Shown here: piece after piece, positions 1 through 10,599 of the stretch
Position numbering within the stretch: position 1 is the first letter of the stretch
How the letters are laid out: every line of letters starts with the position of its first letter
Assembly (NCBI GenBank): GCA_026419785.1
Contig: JAODTK010000345.1
Span: 124,001 to 188,000 of the forward strand
Source of the DNA: Sclerodactyla briareus
Lineage: Eukaryota; Echinodermata; Holothuroidea; Dendrochirotida; Sclerodactylidae
Direction: 5' to 3'
DNA length: 64,000 nucleotides
Notes under the pieces: model-generated
The model's database searches: none
Seen by the model: only the letters and a program-made list of their open reading frames with translations
Told to the model about the DNA's origin: nothing
Translations under genes and position numbers: made by a program

Positions 1-3000
1 TCCGACCAAGTTCCAAATGCGCAAATTGAGGCGGGGTTCATAAAAATTACTGATTTTGTTAATTCTTCCATAGTTTCTTCTTTCTTTCCGTGAATTTTCA
101 AACATCATCACCGATATGGCCTGTTTGGTATCATTTTGGAAGGATCGTGAGGAGGTTCTTCACTGGTCTTTAATCATTAGGATCGGAGTACATAACAAGA
201 ACTTATTGCCGTCAGAGTGCAAGGTGCGCAAATTGAGGATGGAGGACCATGCTACTGTGTTTGTGTGCGTATGCAACATTGGTTACGCGCGTAATGTGAC
301 TTTTGAACGATGTTTGTTTCGTGGTGCAAGGAAACAAATAAGAGGTTAAATTAATACACGTTTTGGCAGATTATTGATTGTTCACACAGCCTTACGATTT
401 ATTTGCTGATTTTTCTTAGCATCTTTTAAGTGATACTCTCATAATTCCATGGTGCGCAGTCAACGGGTATGTGCAGTCGACGGGTACCCCCCGATACATG
501 TGCATGTATAGCTCATGCACAGCATAAATAACCTGTTACGCTAACGGCTGAATGAAGAACGTTTTGTGAGTTCTTAATTTTTTTTTTTTTTTGTTCGGGT
601 AGGTCGGGTTTTCGGAGGGGGGGAGGGGGAAGCCCTGCCCATCTGGAATTGGAGGACATTTTTGCTTCAACCGGTGTGGTAATTTGAATGTGGTGTTTAT
701 GTACATAGCGTTCCAATTTGAGCAAAAATGTTGACATGTTCTGCTGCTCATGGGGTTATGAGTAATCATTAGCTCGGAACTAGATGAGCCAATTACCGAT
801 TTTTCCGAACCGATTCCGATTATGCCATATCGGTGACATTCCGATACCGATTATCGGGGGGTTGAACACTAATGCTCACAAACGAGCACGCTAATTTACT
901 AAATTAGTTATATAGCTCTTAAACTTACGGTTCTGATTCAAGTGAACTGCTGTTTCGCTACAAATAATTGCATGAAATAACCTGTTTCCAGTGGACCCCA
1001 TGACTTTGGGCATGCCACCAGTCACCATTGTCATCTTGACTCCAGGGACTTCTCCTTTCTTGAAACTCCAATGCCCTCATTCGGTCGGGCATCATATCAA
1101 AAAAGGCACAACAGTTTTTGGTCCTAACACTCTGTTATCCGGACTGGGGGACAGGGTAGTGGCGGAGGGTTTACAGTGTCAGATCCAGGGCCTGGATAAA
1201 CAACTGTTGGTCCACATGTCTTGGAACTCTGTTATTATCCGGTGAATCGGCAGGCTGGCTTCTCGCACCAACACAATCGCGTTTCCCCATCCTGACAATA
1301 AGATACACAGATCCACCTCCAACCTTCATAAAACTTCAGACTCACACTAAGGATTAGGAGGCAGCTAGATTAGACAGGCATACAGATAGGTTATTAACTA
1401 TATGGAATCCGTACTTTTTGTAGTTGTGTTCCTGTTGAGTGTTGTTTTGGGGTCAAACTGTAACAGATACTTAGTTACAGCGTAACGTTAGGCTAGGCTA
1501 AGTAGGACTAGGCTGGACTTCTCGTAACTGTAACTTAGTCTCACACAGCTTCACACTACTTATCACCTACTGCAGGTAATGGGGCCCATCTCTTCTCACT
1601 GGCATCCACACGAAACTAGGCATTACATCGGTTGTTGTTTTCTCCTAACTTCAAGTTCCACAGGATACCGTAATTGTGAATTTATTCGCTCTCCCCTGTA
1701 ACTACAAGTTAGTCATAAGCCATTATTGATCATGTGGCTAAAATCGTGTATGATTGCATAATGTATTATTATAATATATCACAATAGTCAATCACTACCT
1801 CCCTCCGGTCTGATCCCCAAGTTCCAAACTTCACATCACCACACGTACTTACGATTTTGGGTTGCCAGGTCAGCGTCACAGCAAACTATAAATTCTGATG
1901 AAAAATCGGCCAAGGTCGTCACACCAATATTTCAAGCCCAAATCATGCGACCATACTTCGGAAAATTCATCCGGATATCGAAAAAACAACCTCTCAGACA
2001 GTGCTTGAATCTTTGGTGAGAATTGATTGCTAACGATGGATTTTCATTCTCACACCCCTCCCACCATGGAGTATGGCCACCGCTTATATACGTGGCTATG
2101 GCGGCAGAAAATTCTGAAAGGCGAAATATAAAGGCATGGAGCCGCAGACATTTTAGGCATGGGAAAACAAGGACCTCCTATATAAAAATTCAAGCTATCG
2201 AAAATATTCCAAGCTTAGCAATTTTAGAGCGATCAAAGCGCAGAATATTTTTTTCCAAAAATTGCTCGCGAGAAGCTACCATCAAATATTTAATTTCTGT
2301 TATTTGTCATCCAAACGGATGAGAAAATGATAACCTTCTCCAAAAACTGATGTGACCTTTGGAACGCGGAAACTACTATGGGTTCTGTGACATGCTTCAT
2401 ATGTTTTAAAGATGTAGTCTATCAGAGATGGATTCACTGCGTCTCGAGTCGCTGCTATAGGTTCTCGATCTCGAGGTCTATTTTGATGGTCTCGGTCTTG
2501 GCTCTGAACCAAAGATTGCGGTTCTCGAGTCCCGAAACCGAAGGTATAGGAGCCCTGTGTTCGCGGGAAAACTTGCTGGTCTCGACCGATCGAGACCACA
2601 GTTTTTTGCATCTCACATTTTCTCTTCAGATGGTCTTGTATTACAAATAAATCTATCGTAGAAGTACATTCTTTGCCTCGGGAAGGGTCATTGATCTGGT
2701 TTCAAGTAATTAAAAAGGGGACAGCTAAACGGCATCTTCAAAGCTAGCGAGGCACAGCAAAGTACTAGCCAGCTGGTTATCTGATGGCTCCGACAAGTTG
2801 GACAACGCAGTGCGGAGATGATCTACGTGGCTAGTATCCAGCACGTTTTGCCACCACAAAATGAGGCACATCACTTTAACAAACTTTGAGCCAATTGTTC
2901 GGAGTTACAGTTAATGAGATGATCCTGATATTGTGTCTAAAGTTATAGTTGGGAATGACCGCAGTTCGACGTTTGAAAGTACAGGTGCAAACGATCTACC

Positions 3001-3049
3001 AAAGCCTCGCCTAAGAGTCCTGGCCATCACAAAACCGTTTACGATTTCC
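1..3049. other. No gene recognised; anonymous DNA
   Basis: No open frame here carries a recognisable domain. Positions 785-870 hold a short run of related CCGATACCGAT-like words, and 2440-2600 is rich in CTCGAG/CTCGATC words; both look like decayed repeat sequence. A short open frame at 991-1245 follows a passable acceptor (TTTCCAG near 975), but no donor or family resemblance supports it. GGCTAGGCTAAG-like words at 1490-1515 are compatible with marine invertebrate DNA. Confidence 0.5.
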
Positions 3050-3245
3050 CAGGGGCGTAGCGAGGGTTTGATGATTGGGGGGGGGGGGGTGTAGAGAATA
3101 TGTTTTGCCAACGGATCCGGCAATGGTGAATGATATGGGGGGGGTCTAAGGGGGTTGTCCCCCTCCCTCTGGAAAATTTTGAATAGTGAAACGTCCTCAG
3201 ATGCAAATCTGGTGCCAAAATTCTCAGTAAAATTGGTCGTCAGTA
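3050..3245 (+). repeat. hAT-like MITE fragment with G13 run
   Basis: The segment opens with CAGGGGCGTAGCGAGGG, resembling the CAGGGGCG termini of hAT-type non-autonomous elements. A run of 13 G follows at 3077-3089, then GGGTCTAAGGGGG and TCAGATGCAAATCTGGTGCC. The same order of words recurs at 7215-7350, so this is a dispersed family. No opposite terminus or target duplication was found, so it is called a fragment. Confidence 0.45.
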
Positions 3246-3540
3246 ATTACTCGACCCCGCCTCACCACGTACGCGGATCATCTTAATTTGGAACGCTTCA
3301 AATTTTTGCCCGCATTCTAATCAATGCGCGATTTTACTGCAGATCGTGAGTACTGAAGCAGACCATTCTAATACGCACTGAACGCGAAGACGCTAAAATT
3401 TGGACACTTCAATGTACAATTGATCAACAGTTGCGGACATTTTAGTACACTTCTTTCACTGATGCATTAGGAATCTTAAAAGATTTCAAATTATTCTGTG
3501 CTCAAAGTTGGGTAGTTTCCTTGTCAGAATTTTCTTCCTA

Positions 3541-3567
3541 CAAAAAAAAAAAAAACAAAAAAATAGG
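3541..3567. repeat. A-rich homopolymer tract
   Basis: Two adenine runs separated by a C lie immediately before a G6 run. It may be a retroposon tail, but no body upstream was recognised. Confidence 0.6.
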
Positions 3568-3861
3568 GGGGCTGCTCTATCTCTCTAGCCTTGTTAATTA
3601 GCTCTGCCGCTCGCTGATTCCCACCTACATTGTTTCATTGGGAAATTCTTTCATGGATCTCTGGAAATATGGGACCAGAAACAAACTTTCAAAGAACTGT
3701 CAGACTCATGGAAAACTAAAATGTCAAGCAAACGCCCTTTAGTTACCCTTTGCCGAATGACGACAGACTATGTCAATCGTCCAAGATTACACGACGGAGA
3801 CGGGGCCGTCACAATATATGTTTGCGGGCGTGCCCTTCTCTTGCCGAAGTGAATGGGCAAT

Positions 3862-4010
3862 TCCCTCTTTCTCTTTCCTCCTTCTCTTTTTATCTTCTTC
3901 CCTCCTTCTCTTCCTTTGTTCCCCTCTTTTCCTTTTGCCGACAGACCTTAAATTTGCCGACGGCACAAAATATTGGGGGTGTGGACCACCACCCCCCCCC
4001 CCAACCCCCC
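3862..4010. repeat. Polypyrimidine tract ending in a C run
   Basis: Positions 3862-3945 are almost pure C/T on the plus strand, and a C-rich run interrupted once lies at about 3990-4008. Open frames spanning this area on both strands are low-complexity (Ser/Leu/Phe or Arg/Lys/Glu) and are not genes. Confidence 0.7.
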
Positions 4011-4515
4011 GCTCGCTACGGCACTGGAACCCCATATTACAACAGTGGAACATCCGAGACTGGGAGAATAGGTTGTGTTTCAAATAGTAGTGACAGTTTA
4101 GAAATAAGCGTACCGAGATTGCTATGAGGGGAATCTGACGAAGCTCGCATTCCCGAACTGTATGTGATGAGCGACGCACTTAAATTACGAAACTGGCTAT
4201 CAGACTTTCAGAGTTTGGATTAACTACAGGGAAGGCAATATGAAGACCCTCTTAAAAGCAACAAAAGCCCCTTTTGTACCATTAAAATAACTTTTTGGGT
4301 GATAGTACTACCGAATCTGAAAAGTCATTGCGCTTCCATAACTTTGCACTCAAAAATACCTTAGCACTAAGTTAATTTCGCCCAGCGTATTTTCAGTTTT
4401 AGTTGAGAATAAAATCTTGAAATATGTATTTCAGGTGGGTTGCAATGGTCTTTAGGGACTTCGATGAATTACACAACGTGTTGCGAAAGCTTGACCAGGC
4501 GGCGATCTTGGGCGA

Positions 4516-4640
4516 GGGGGGGGGGGGGGGGGAGGGGGAAGGGGCAGGGGGCCCGTGTGCAAAACTAATTTTGGGGAGGCCCCCCAGCAGGTTGTGACTA
4601 AATCTAACCAAGCGCCACCACTAGTTGGCGTGAACATACA
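4516..4640. repeat. G17 run with dispersed hairpin word
   Basis: A run of 17 G occupies 4516-4532 and is followed by further G-rich sequence. At 4609-4632 is AAGCGCCACCACTAGTTGGC, a member of the GCGCCACC...GGTTGGCGC inverted word found beside other G-run elements at 6.6, 7.6, 53.4 and 58.5 kb. Probably the remnant of one dispersed non-autonomous element. Confidence 0.45.
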
Positions 4641-5237
4641 TTCAAAATGTTTTCAGATAGCAGGAAAGACGTTCCCACGCCCCGTGCCTTATGGAAGTGA
4701 CAGAACACCCTAAAAGAAATAAAAACCCCCTTTAGAACTTTTTATCCGGGCTTATTCGCGAAATTTCATTGTGATAGGCTTCGGCATAAGTCACTTCTTT
4801 CAAAATCTCGTTATGCATCAAAGGGATTTCCAGGGTCCATGATGGGTTTCCGATGGGCCAGAAAAATATGTGAAATAAAAGAATGTGCCACGATTATGTC
4901 GGGCTCTATCAAAAGTGCTGCGACTATCCATTGACTTGCGGGCGCTTCGCATTTTAAGGTAAAGGGTTTCTCCTCGTTGCAAATGATGGGAGCTTCAAAT
5001 GTCAATGTTTTTCATTCGAAATGATTTGAAATAATAAAGGAAATTTTCACCTTTAGCAACAGTATGTGATTACAGATTATGTTCTATGAAAGCAGAGTGG
5101 CACAATTGGTTTCCCCCCGCGAAGGCCCAGCGAAACTTCAAATTATGGAAGTTCTCAGATGCACGCGGTTGAGCCCCAGTGGCGTTTTTCAGTAGTAAAT
5201 GGAAAAAATAATGGGCAAATTAAATTAATTTTCTTAG

Positions 5238-5360
5238 CAGGGGCGGATCCAGGATTTTCGGTAGAGGGGGGCGCCAAAAAATGTCAACATAATGTACTTG
5301 GGGAAATATGACGAGGCGGGAAGCGCGAAGCCCCCAAATCTGGAGGGAGGGGGGGGGGCG
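5238..5360 (+). repeat. hAT-like terminus CAGGGGCGGATCCAGG
   Basis: The first 16 bases match, base for base in inverse orientation, the 3' end of the MITE that interrupts the LINE at 24.65 kb. G-rich sequence follows, as in the other family members. Only one end is visible. Confidence 0.5.
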
Positions 5361-5425
5361 GAGGTGCGCGCTGAATTTCCCCTAGATATGCACTGTTAAT
5401 TTGATTTTGAACGAAGTGTATTGAT

Positions 5426-5600
5426 CAGTGGCGTAGCCAGGAGATTTTTATGGGGGGGCCCATGGGGGGTGCCGAGGGTGGAGGGTTGTGGGGCCAAGGG
5501 CATTGAGGATTCATTCATGGTGACCATCTAAGCGGCGCGCCTATCAGGGGTGGCCGGAGCGCACCAGAAAAGTTCTGGTCTGAGAAACCTCCCGGATGGC
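5426..5600 (+). repeat. hAT-like terminus CAGTGGCGTAGCCAGG
   Basis: A second terminus-like sequence in the same orientation as the one at 5238, followed by G-rich DNA and a diverged GCGC hairpin word (about 5530-5560). The inverse of this terminus closes the 36-kb MITE copy near 36.88 kb, which ties the two sites to one family. No paired end was found. Confidence 0.45.
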
Positions 5601-6543
5601 CGGAATTCTAGTGTTATTTGTTTGAAAAAAAAGCATACACAAAAAAATATGGAAAATGATGGTTAATGGATTTTGGAGGAACCCCGGGGGGTCCATCCAA
5701 GATTGCTCCGGGATTAACACATTCAATATAGTCTAACGCAATTTGGGCAAGTAGTGATCCCAAATATCCACATTTTTAGTGCCGTTGATAGACAAAGTCG
5801 TAACAAAGCTGTTCCACTGCGAAGGAATTTGATTCTTTTCATAAATCGCAATGTGAGGAGTGAACGGGACAAGTTGTTTCGGATGAATTTGAGGGTCATC
5901 TGAGATCACGCGAGGTTACCACTGGCAAACGACGCGCACGCATCAATTGACCAGGAGCAAGGCGAACTGACGTGTCGAGGGTTTCTTGGAGGGGGGAGGG
6001 AGGTACAAGAACTATATTGTTGTGGTGTGCGTGAATAGGTCATTTTGAGGAAGATTGTGAGAATGTATTTATCGCCAACTTTGGATTAGCCTGAAGCTTG
6101 CCCCGAAAAACGCCCGAACAGCTGAAAGATTTCCTACTGAGTGGACGGCTCCTTGATGTAGATGAGGGCAAGTATTAGGAAAAATTAGAAAAAGTATATA
6201 TTGCAATTGTGGTGGTTGTATAAATACGATAACACGATCCCACCAAAACATGCCATTTACGTGTGTCTCTCAATCCCCATGGTAGGTAAAATTGATTGTG
6301 GCATCTTATAGCACACTACATTGACCAGGCATCGATACAGATTTCTCCCAGAGGGGTGGGTGATTTTCGTGAGGTGAATCGGTACAGGCAGACCAATCCC
6401 GATGTGCGCGCATGCAACCGGTAAATCCGGTGAGAACCATTACCAAATAAACCGTAAATAAATTATTCGTCTTCACACAGTAGTATCTACGACGAGGATC
6501 TCGAGGGACTTCCAGCGTGACGACAACACAATGTAGCTACAAA

Positions 6544-6690
6544 CAGGGGCGTCGATCCGTTTGAAGAAGTGGTGGGGGGGGGCACATCCAATGGAATAAC
6601 AATCTAAGCGAAGCGCAGCATCGGTTGGCGCGAAGCGTACCGCGAAAATTTCAGATTTCATACCTCCAGATCGACGAAATGGCAATACAG
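6544..6690 (+). repeat. G-run element with GCGC hairpin word
   Basis: Begins CAGGGGCGTCGATCC, has a G run at 6574-6582, then the inverted word GCGCAGCATCGGTTGGCGCG at about 6612-6632 followed by AAGCGTACCGCGAAAATTT. The same tail occurs at 58.49 kb. Non-autonomous repeat; no coding capacity. Confidence 0.5.
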
Positions 6691-7214
6691 GTCAATAGCA
6701 CCCTTACATGTGTGAGGTGAGGAAGAGACAAACTCAAAAGTTGTCATTGTGCATACTAAGATGATTTACCGAAATATCACCATGGATTTTTTATTACCTT
6801 TTTACTCTGCTTGGTATGCGCGGGATTCACGGGCCACGAACATTCCTGGTGGGATCGAAGGGAAAGCCAAAGGCGTACGGGAGCCGAAATTTGTACCGGT
6901 TTTAGTCAGTCATCGTGAAATGCCGGCGCGGGAAAAAAATTTGCATGTTTTCATGGCATTTTATCGAAAGAAATCTGCGAAAAATTAAAACAATTTACAC
7001 AGAATTTTTCATCTCAGAGAAAGTGGGGGGGCAGTACTCACCCAAGGCTCCTGAATTATTTGTTTTTTTGTTTTTTGAGTGAACAAAATGATTCGAAGCA
7101 TTACATGCATATTCAGCTACAAGTGATGGATAAAAACGACATTGCCCGCCGCACAAATTATCACTTTTGGCTTTCGATTTAAAATTCGAGAATTCCGACG
7201 TCTGAATGCATGGG

Positions 7215-7480
7215 CAGGGGCGGCGCAAGGTTTACGATGGGGGGGGGGAGAATGAAGGGGGTCTGACATGGGGAGGGGTCTAAGGGGGTGGAGCGTCCCC
7301 TCCACTTTTGCGATTTTTGAGTTATTAATACTGCTTAGATGCAAATGGTGCCATTTTATACACTTTGTAAGTGTATCTACGTCAACGAGGTTTGACAAGA
7401 ATCCATAAATTTCTGGAAAAAATTGAAATGGCATGACAATTTTTCCCGGCAGGTCATATTTCATTCGATAAACTGACAAA
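7215..7480 (+). repeat. hAT-like MITE fragment, sister of the 3.05-kb copy
   Basis: Opens CAGGGGCGGCGCAAGG, then a G run, GGGGTCTAAGGGGGTGGAGC and a CTTAGATGCAAATGGTGCC word, in the same order as at 3050-3245. The open frame on the minus strand here simply crosses the repeat. Confidence 0.45.
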
Positions 7481-7510
7481 AAAAAACCCGATGAACCTGT
7501 ACCTACGTTC

Positions 7511-7665
7511 CAGGAGCGGCTATCGATGTTAAATATTGGGGGGGGGGGGCCTATGAGGTCAGACCACTAAGGCGGAGCGCCACCCATCGGTTGGCGCGCA
7601 GGTACAACTTTTTTCCTTTTACAGACTCCAGATTGCAGGAAAACGGCACTGCCGGGTGCGATATG
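7511..7665 (+). repeat. G12 element with GCGCCACC hairpin word
   Basis: CAGGAGCGGCTATCGATG is followed by G12 at 7538-7549, then GGAGCGCCACCCATCGGTTG and a CAGACTCCAGATTGCAGG word. The order matches the elements at 6544 and 53.37 kb. Confidence 0.45.
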
Positions 7666-7969
7666 GCAGGTTAAGCAACATCCCATAAATTCCCGAAGTT
7701 TGACTTCTCAAGAAACATTGTGAGGGAACTGATCAATGATTATCCGTACAAGTTGGGGCAAACCGTCCGATTGTGACAAGCAACTTTTCGCACTTTTCCA
7801 TCAGGCGTTTTCACGATTGGAGACAAAAAATTTGTACACCTGTACGCCCCTATTGATCTGAAGCCACGTGGAATGGAAATAGAAAAGTTGAAAAAAAAAA
7901 TGACCACTTCTCAAGAACAGGTTTGTGTATAGGAAGAAATTGACTTCAAATGATGGCAAATGTTGAACC

Positions 7970-9498
7970 AGAATTCATCTGAGGGTTCCTAAAAATGCCC
8001 AAAAAATTCAAAAGGGGAAGGGGACACCCCCGCCCTTTAGACCCTCCCCAATTAAAAAATTCTGGCTAAGCCAGTGCCAAGAAAATAGTCTTACGACCCC
8101 CACCCCCCCTCCCAGATTGCAGGCGGACGGGCTCCCGTGACTTATGGCAGTAAGCAATCACTGAAATGTACAATAAATTTGCCGAAAGCTGTCGATGTTA
8201 TCGGACAGTTCTTCATAGGGTCTCCATTCCCACCATAGTCAGTTTTAGAGATCTTCCATCGAGGGACCCTTCCAATTTGGGATGGAGGGTGCGGCCCGCA
8301 GATTGAAAATTTGCTTGAACATCACTGTCATGGAAAATGTGTGCATTTTTCGGCCATTTGAATAAAAGGATTTGAGCCAGTCAGCAGACAACTTGGTCAT
8401 TTTTAAGATTTGTTTCCAATTCCGTTAAATAAATTGTCGTCTCGAATTGCCTCTCCGCTTCGCGCCGGTCGCGCCTGTATAGTGCCATGCGTCATTCAAG
8501 TAAACCTCCATACTTGATGTGCAGATCATTGCCCTTTGTTTTTCGTTATAAATCTAGTTGCATCTTTTATTATTAATTTTTTTATTTCATTAATTTTTTG
8601 TCATTCGGCCTTCTTAACTAAACGGTAACATTTAAGCAATCTAATAAGAAATATGAAGGTTGACTTTTGTATGGCCTTACTGTATTATGATTTATAGGAT
8701 TTTTTTCCAGTCCGCAAACAATTGGAGAAATTTGAATTATGTGCCCCCACCGAAATATTGGGGGGGCATGTTCCCCTCCGGTCTTCCTCCCGTGTCGCCG
8801 CCCATGCTACCTTTTGTACAGGTAGGCAGGCGTACTTTAGAAAAAAATGCATGTATTGTATGCTAAAGATGGTGTTAAATAAAAGCAAAATGACCAGTTG
8901 TTAAAAAGTTAATTTTCCTGTAATTCCAAATAGAATCACTCTAGGAAAAGGCAATTAGAAGCGACAGCTTCCATCAGCAATCCACTTATATCAAGCTGCA
9001 AAAGAAAAGATATTTACCTCCTTCAAGCGTACACTCTTGAAAAATGCTGCGAAGTTTGCCAGGTTAACATTGAGTGGCTCATGATGACCACAGTGTTCTC
9101 AAAACAGTAAACATTACCGCACATTGCGAACGATATATAAAGCAACAGTTAAGTTTGAGTGCTCGACTTGAGTCTCGATGAGAAACGAATGAAAACAAGT
9201 TGGAATGAAGTTGGATAACGTATTTGACACTTCACTGCCCACCCCCGACGAAAAGGGCATTAAAACATATTCTGTCGATTTTATTTATTTTTTTTAGCAA
9301 TTTTTTTTCTCAAAATTAATTTTTAATCACAAAATGCCAAATTGTTAGTTCCAGATGGTCATCTTCCATAAATAAATTAAAAGGTAACTTAAGTAACAAA
9401 TCAGAAGGAATTTCACCTTAGCCAACTTTATATGTTCAGGCAAATTTAGGCATATAGTTGCCTGATTGCGAAGCGGCATAATTGGTGTCGCTAAGCGT
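7970..9498. other. No gene recognised; one G-run repeat remnant
   Basis: Positions 7985-8060 look like an inverted relative of the G-run elements (CCCTTTAGACCCTCCCC). Positions 8710-8830 contain a C/G-rich repeat-like stretch. A short acceptor-like and donor-like pair near 8710 and 8821 encloses a G-rich segment, but the encoded peptides are low complexity. Nothing else was recognised. Confidence 0.45.
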
Positions 9499-9580
9499 AA
9501 TAAATAAATAAACAAATAAATAAAAAATAAATAAAAAAATAAATAAATAAATAAATAACAGAAATAAATAAATAAATAAA
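9499..9580. repeat. (TAAA)n microsatellite flanked by a short direct repeat
   Basis: Nearly pure TAAA units with a few A-length variants. A 15-base word reads GGAATTTCACCTTAG at 9407-9421 and GGGATTTCACCTTAG just after the tract at 9581, so the tract lies inside or beside a small direct duplication. Confidence 0.8.
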
Positions 9581-9944
9581 GGGATTTCACCTTAGTTGTG
9601 CTATGCAGAAAAAATCAGAATGGATGTTATTAGACGCCAAATGGTGTGGACGAGATGGTCATTTCTTTGAATTAATTAATTAAAATAAACTCACCACATT
9701 GACAGAAGATCACTTTAGTAGTTCATGCGATTTCAGAATAAGTGAAGTGGGCAAGTGGCCCATGATTTGTCAAGCAGCGTAGCACAAAAGGGGATATAGT
9801 GGGTTCGCAAAAGGTTAAGTTCTAGATGAGCATGAAATTCAAACACAATAAAATATAAAACAACAATGGGACGTCGTTAATAATTCCTAACTTTCTTGTC
9901 TCTGGGAAATCTTTATATATTTTTCATAATTGGCGAGTTATGGT

Positions 9945-10150
9945 TGTTGTGCCGGATTGCATCAACCGGAGGGTCGATGTTTGGCCCGCGGAACCGGCCA
10001 TTTTGGAAACACCGAGCGGCTATTCGGGATGTCTTTGTTTGACATATTGTCTCATGAAAGAAACAAAAAACAACTTACAATATAAGGGGGACGGGAATCA
10101 ACGTGTAATCAACGCAAATGTGGATGCATATTGGTCGGACCGTAGAATAC
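9945..10150 (+). repeat. Diverged repeat, copy 1 (partner at 11.65 kb)
   Basis: Shares an ordered series of words with 11645-11870: a GGCC-rich opening, CATGAAA(A)GAAC(G)AAA, CAACTTAC, a GTGTAATCAACGC-like word and CAAATGTGGATGCA. Same orientation in both copies. No termini recognised, so the class is unknown; a non-autonomous DNA element is the simplest guess. Confidence 0.45.
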
Positions 10151-10185
10151 AGCCCACAGGCCTGATAAGATAAGAAAGATGAAAT

Positions 10186-10533
10186 TCACTTTATTGCACC
10201 CGTACAGGTACTTGATACTCTAATACAGAATAATAGGATACCATTTAAAATACAGCACAAGATGAACAAACTACAAATGTAAAACGATGATGAACGGAGA
10301 GCGTAACCCAATAGTAAGGCTGCGAATGTATCAAAATGACTGGAGGTTGCATCAAAGGGCAATAACATAGCGATTATACTTCTGATTATAGATTCTGATG
10401 CACTGTGTGGCGAATGAGGACAGGGTCGCGGTCGGTTTCGACTGTTCGGGTACGGACCTACATCCCCGCTCCGAGGGGTCCCTCGGCACTGTGTTGCTAT
10501 CGGAATGCATTCTGAATCTGATACTAGTATCAC
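10186..10533 (-). other. Open frame with hydrophobic tail, possible LINE 3' end
   Basis: An open frame of 115 codons on the minus strand ends in a very hydrophobic stretch (Leu/Ile/Phe/Cys rich), and an AATAAA (minus strand, 10195-10190) sits right at its stop. This resembles the 3' untranslated tail of a retroposon read by chance more than a gene. No domain was recognised and the frame has no homologue elsewhere in the window. Confidence 0.2.
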
Positions 10534-10599
10534 TCATGTTTGTGCTAATGATACGTTACGAGTACTTGTGCGACACTTTGTTTAACAATTTTTTTTTTT

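Noticed and set aside
3750..4179. Overlapping frames of 105-130 codons on both strands
   Set aside because: They translate a polypyrimidine tract and a C-run; low complexity only.
8710..8825. Mini-exon between TTCCAG and TACAG|GTAGGC
   Set aside because: The enclosed sequence is a G/C-run repeat remnant with no stable frame, and the second AG-GT pair is not a donor consensus.
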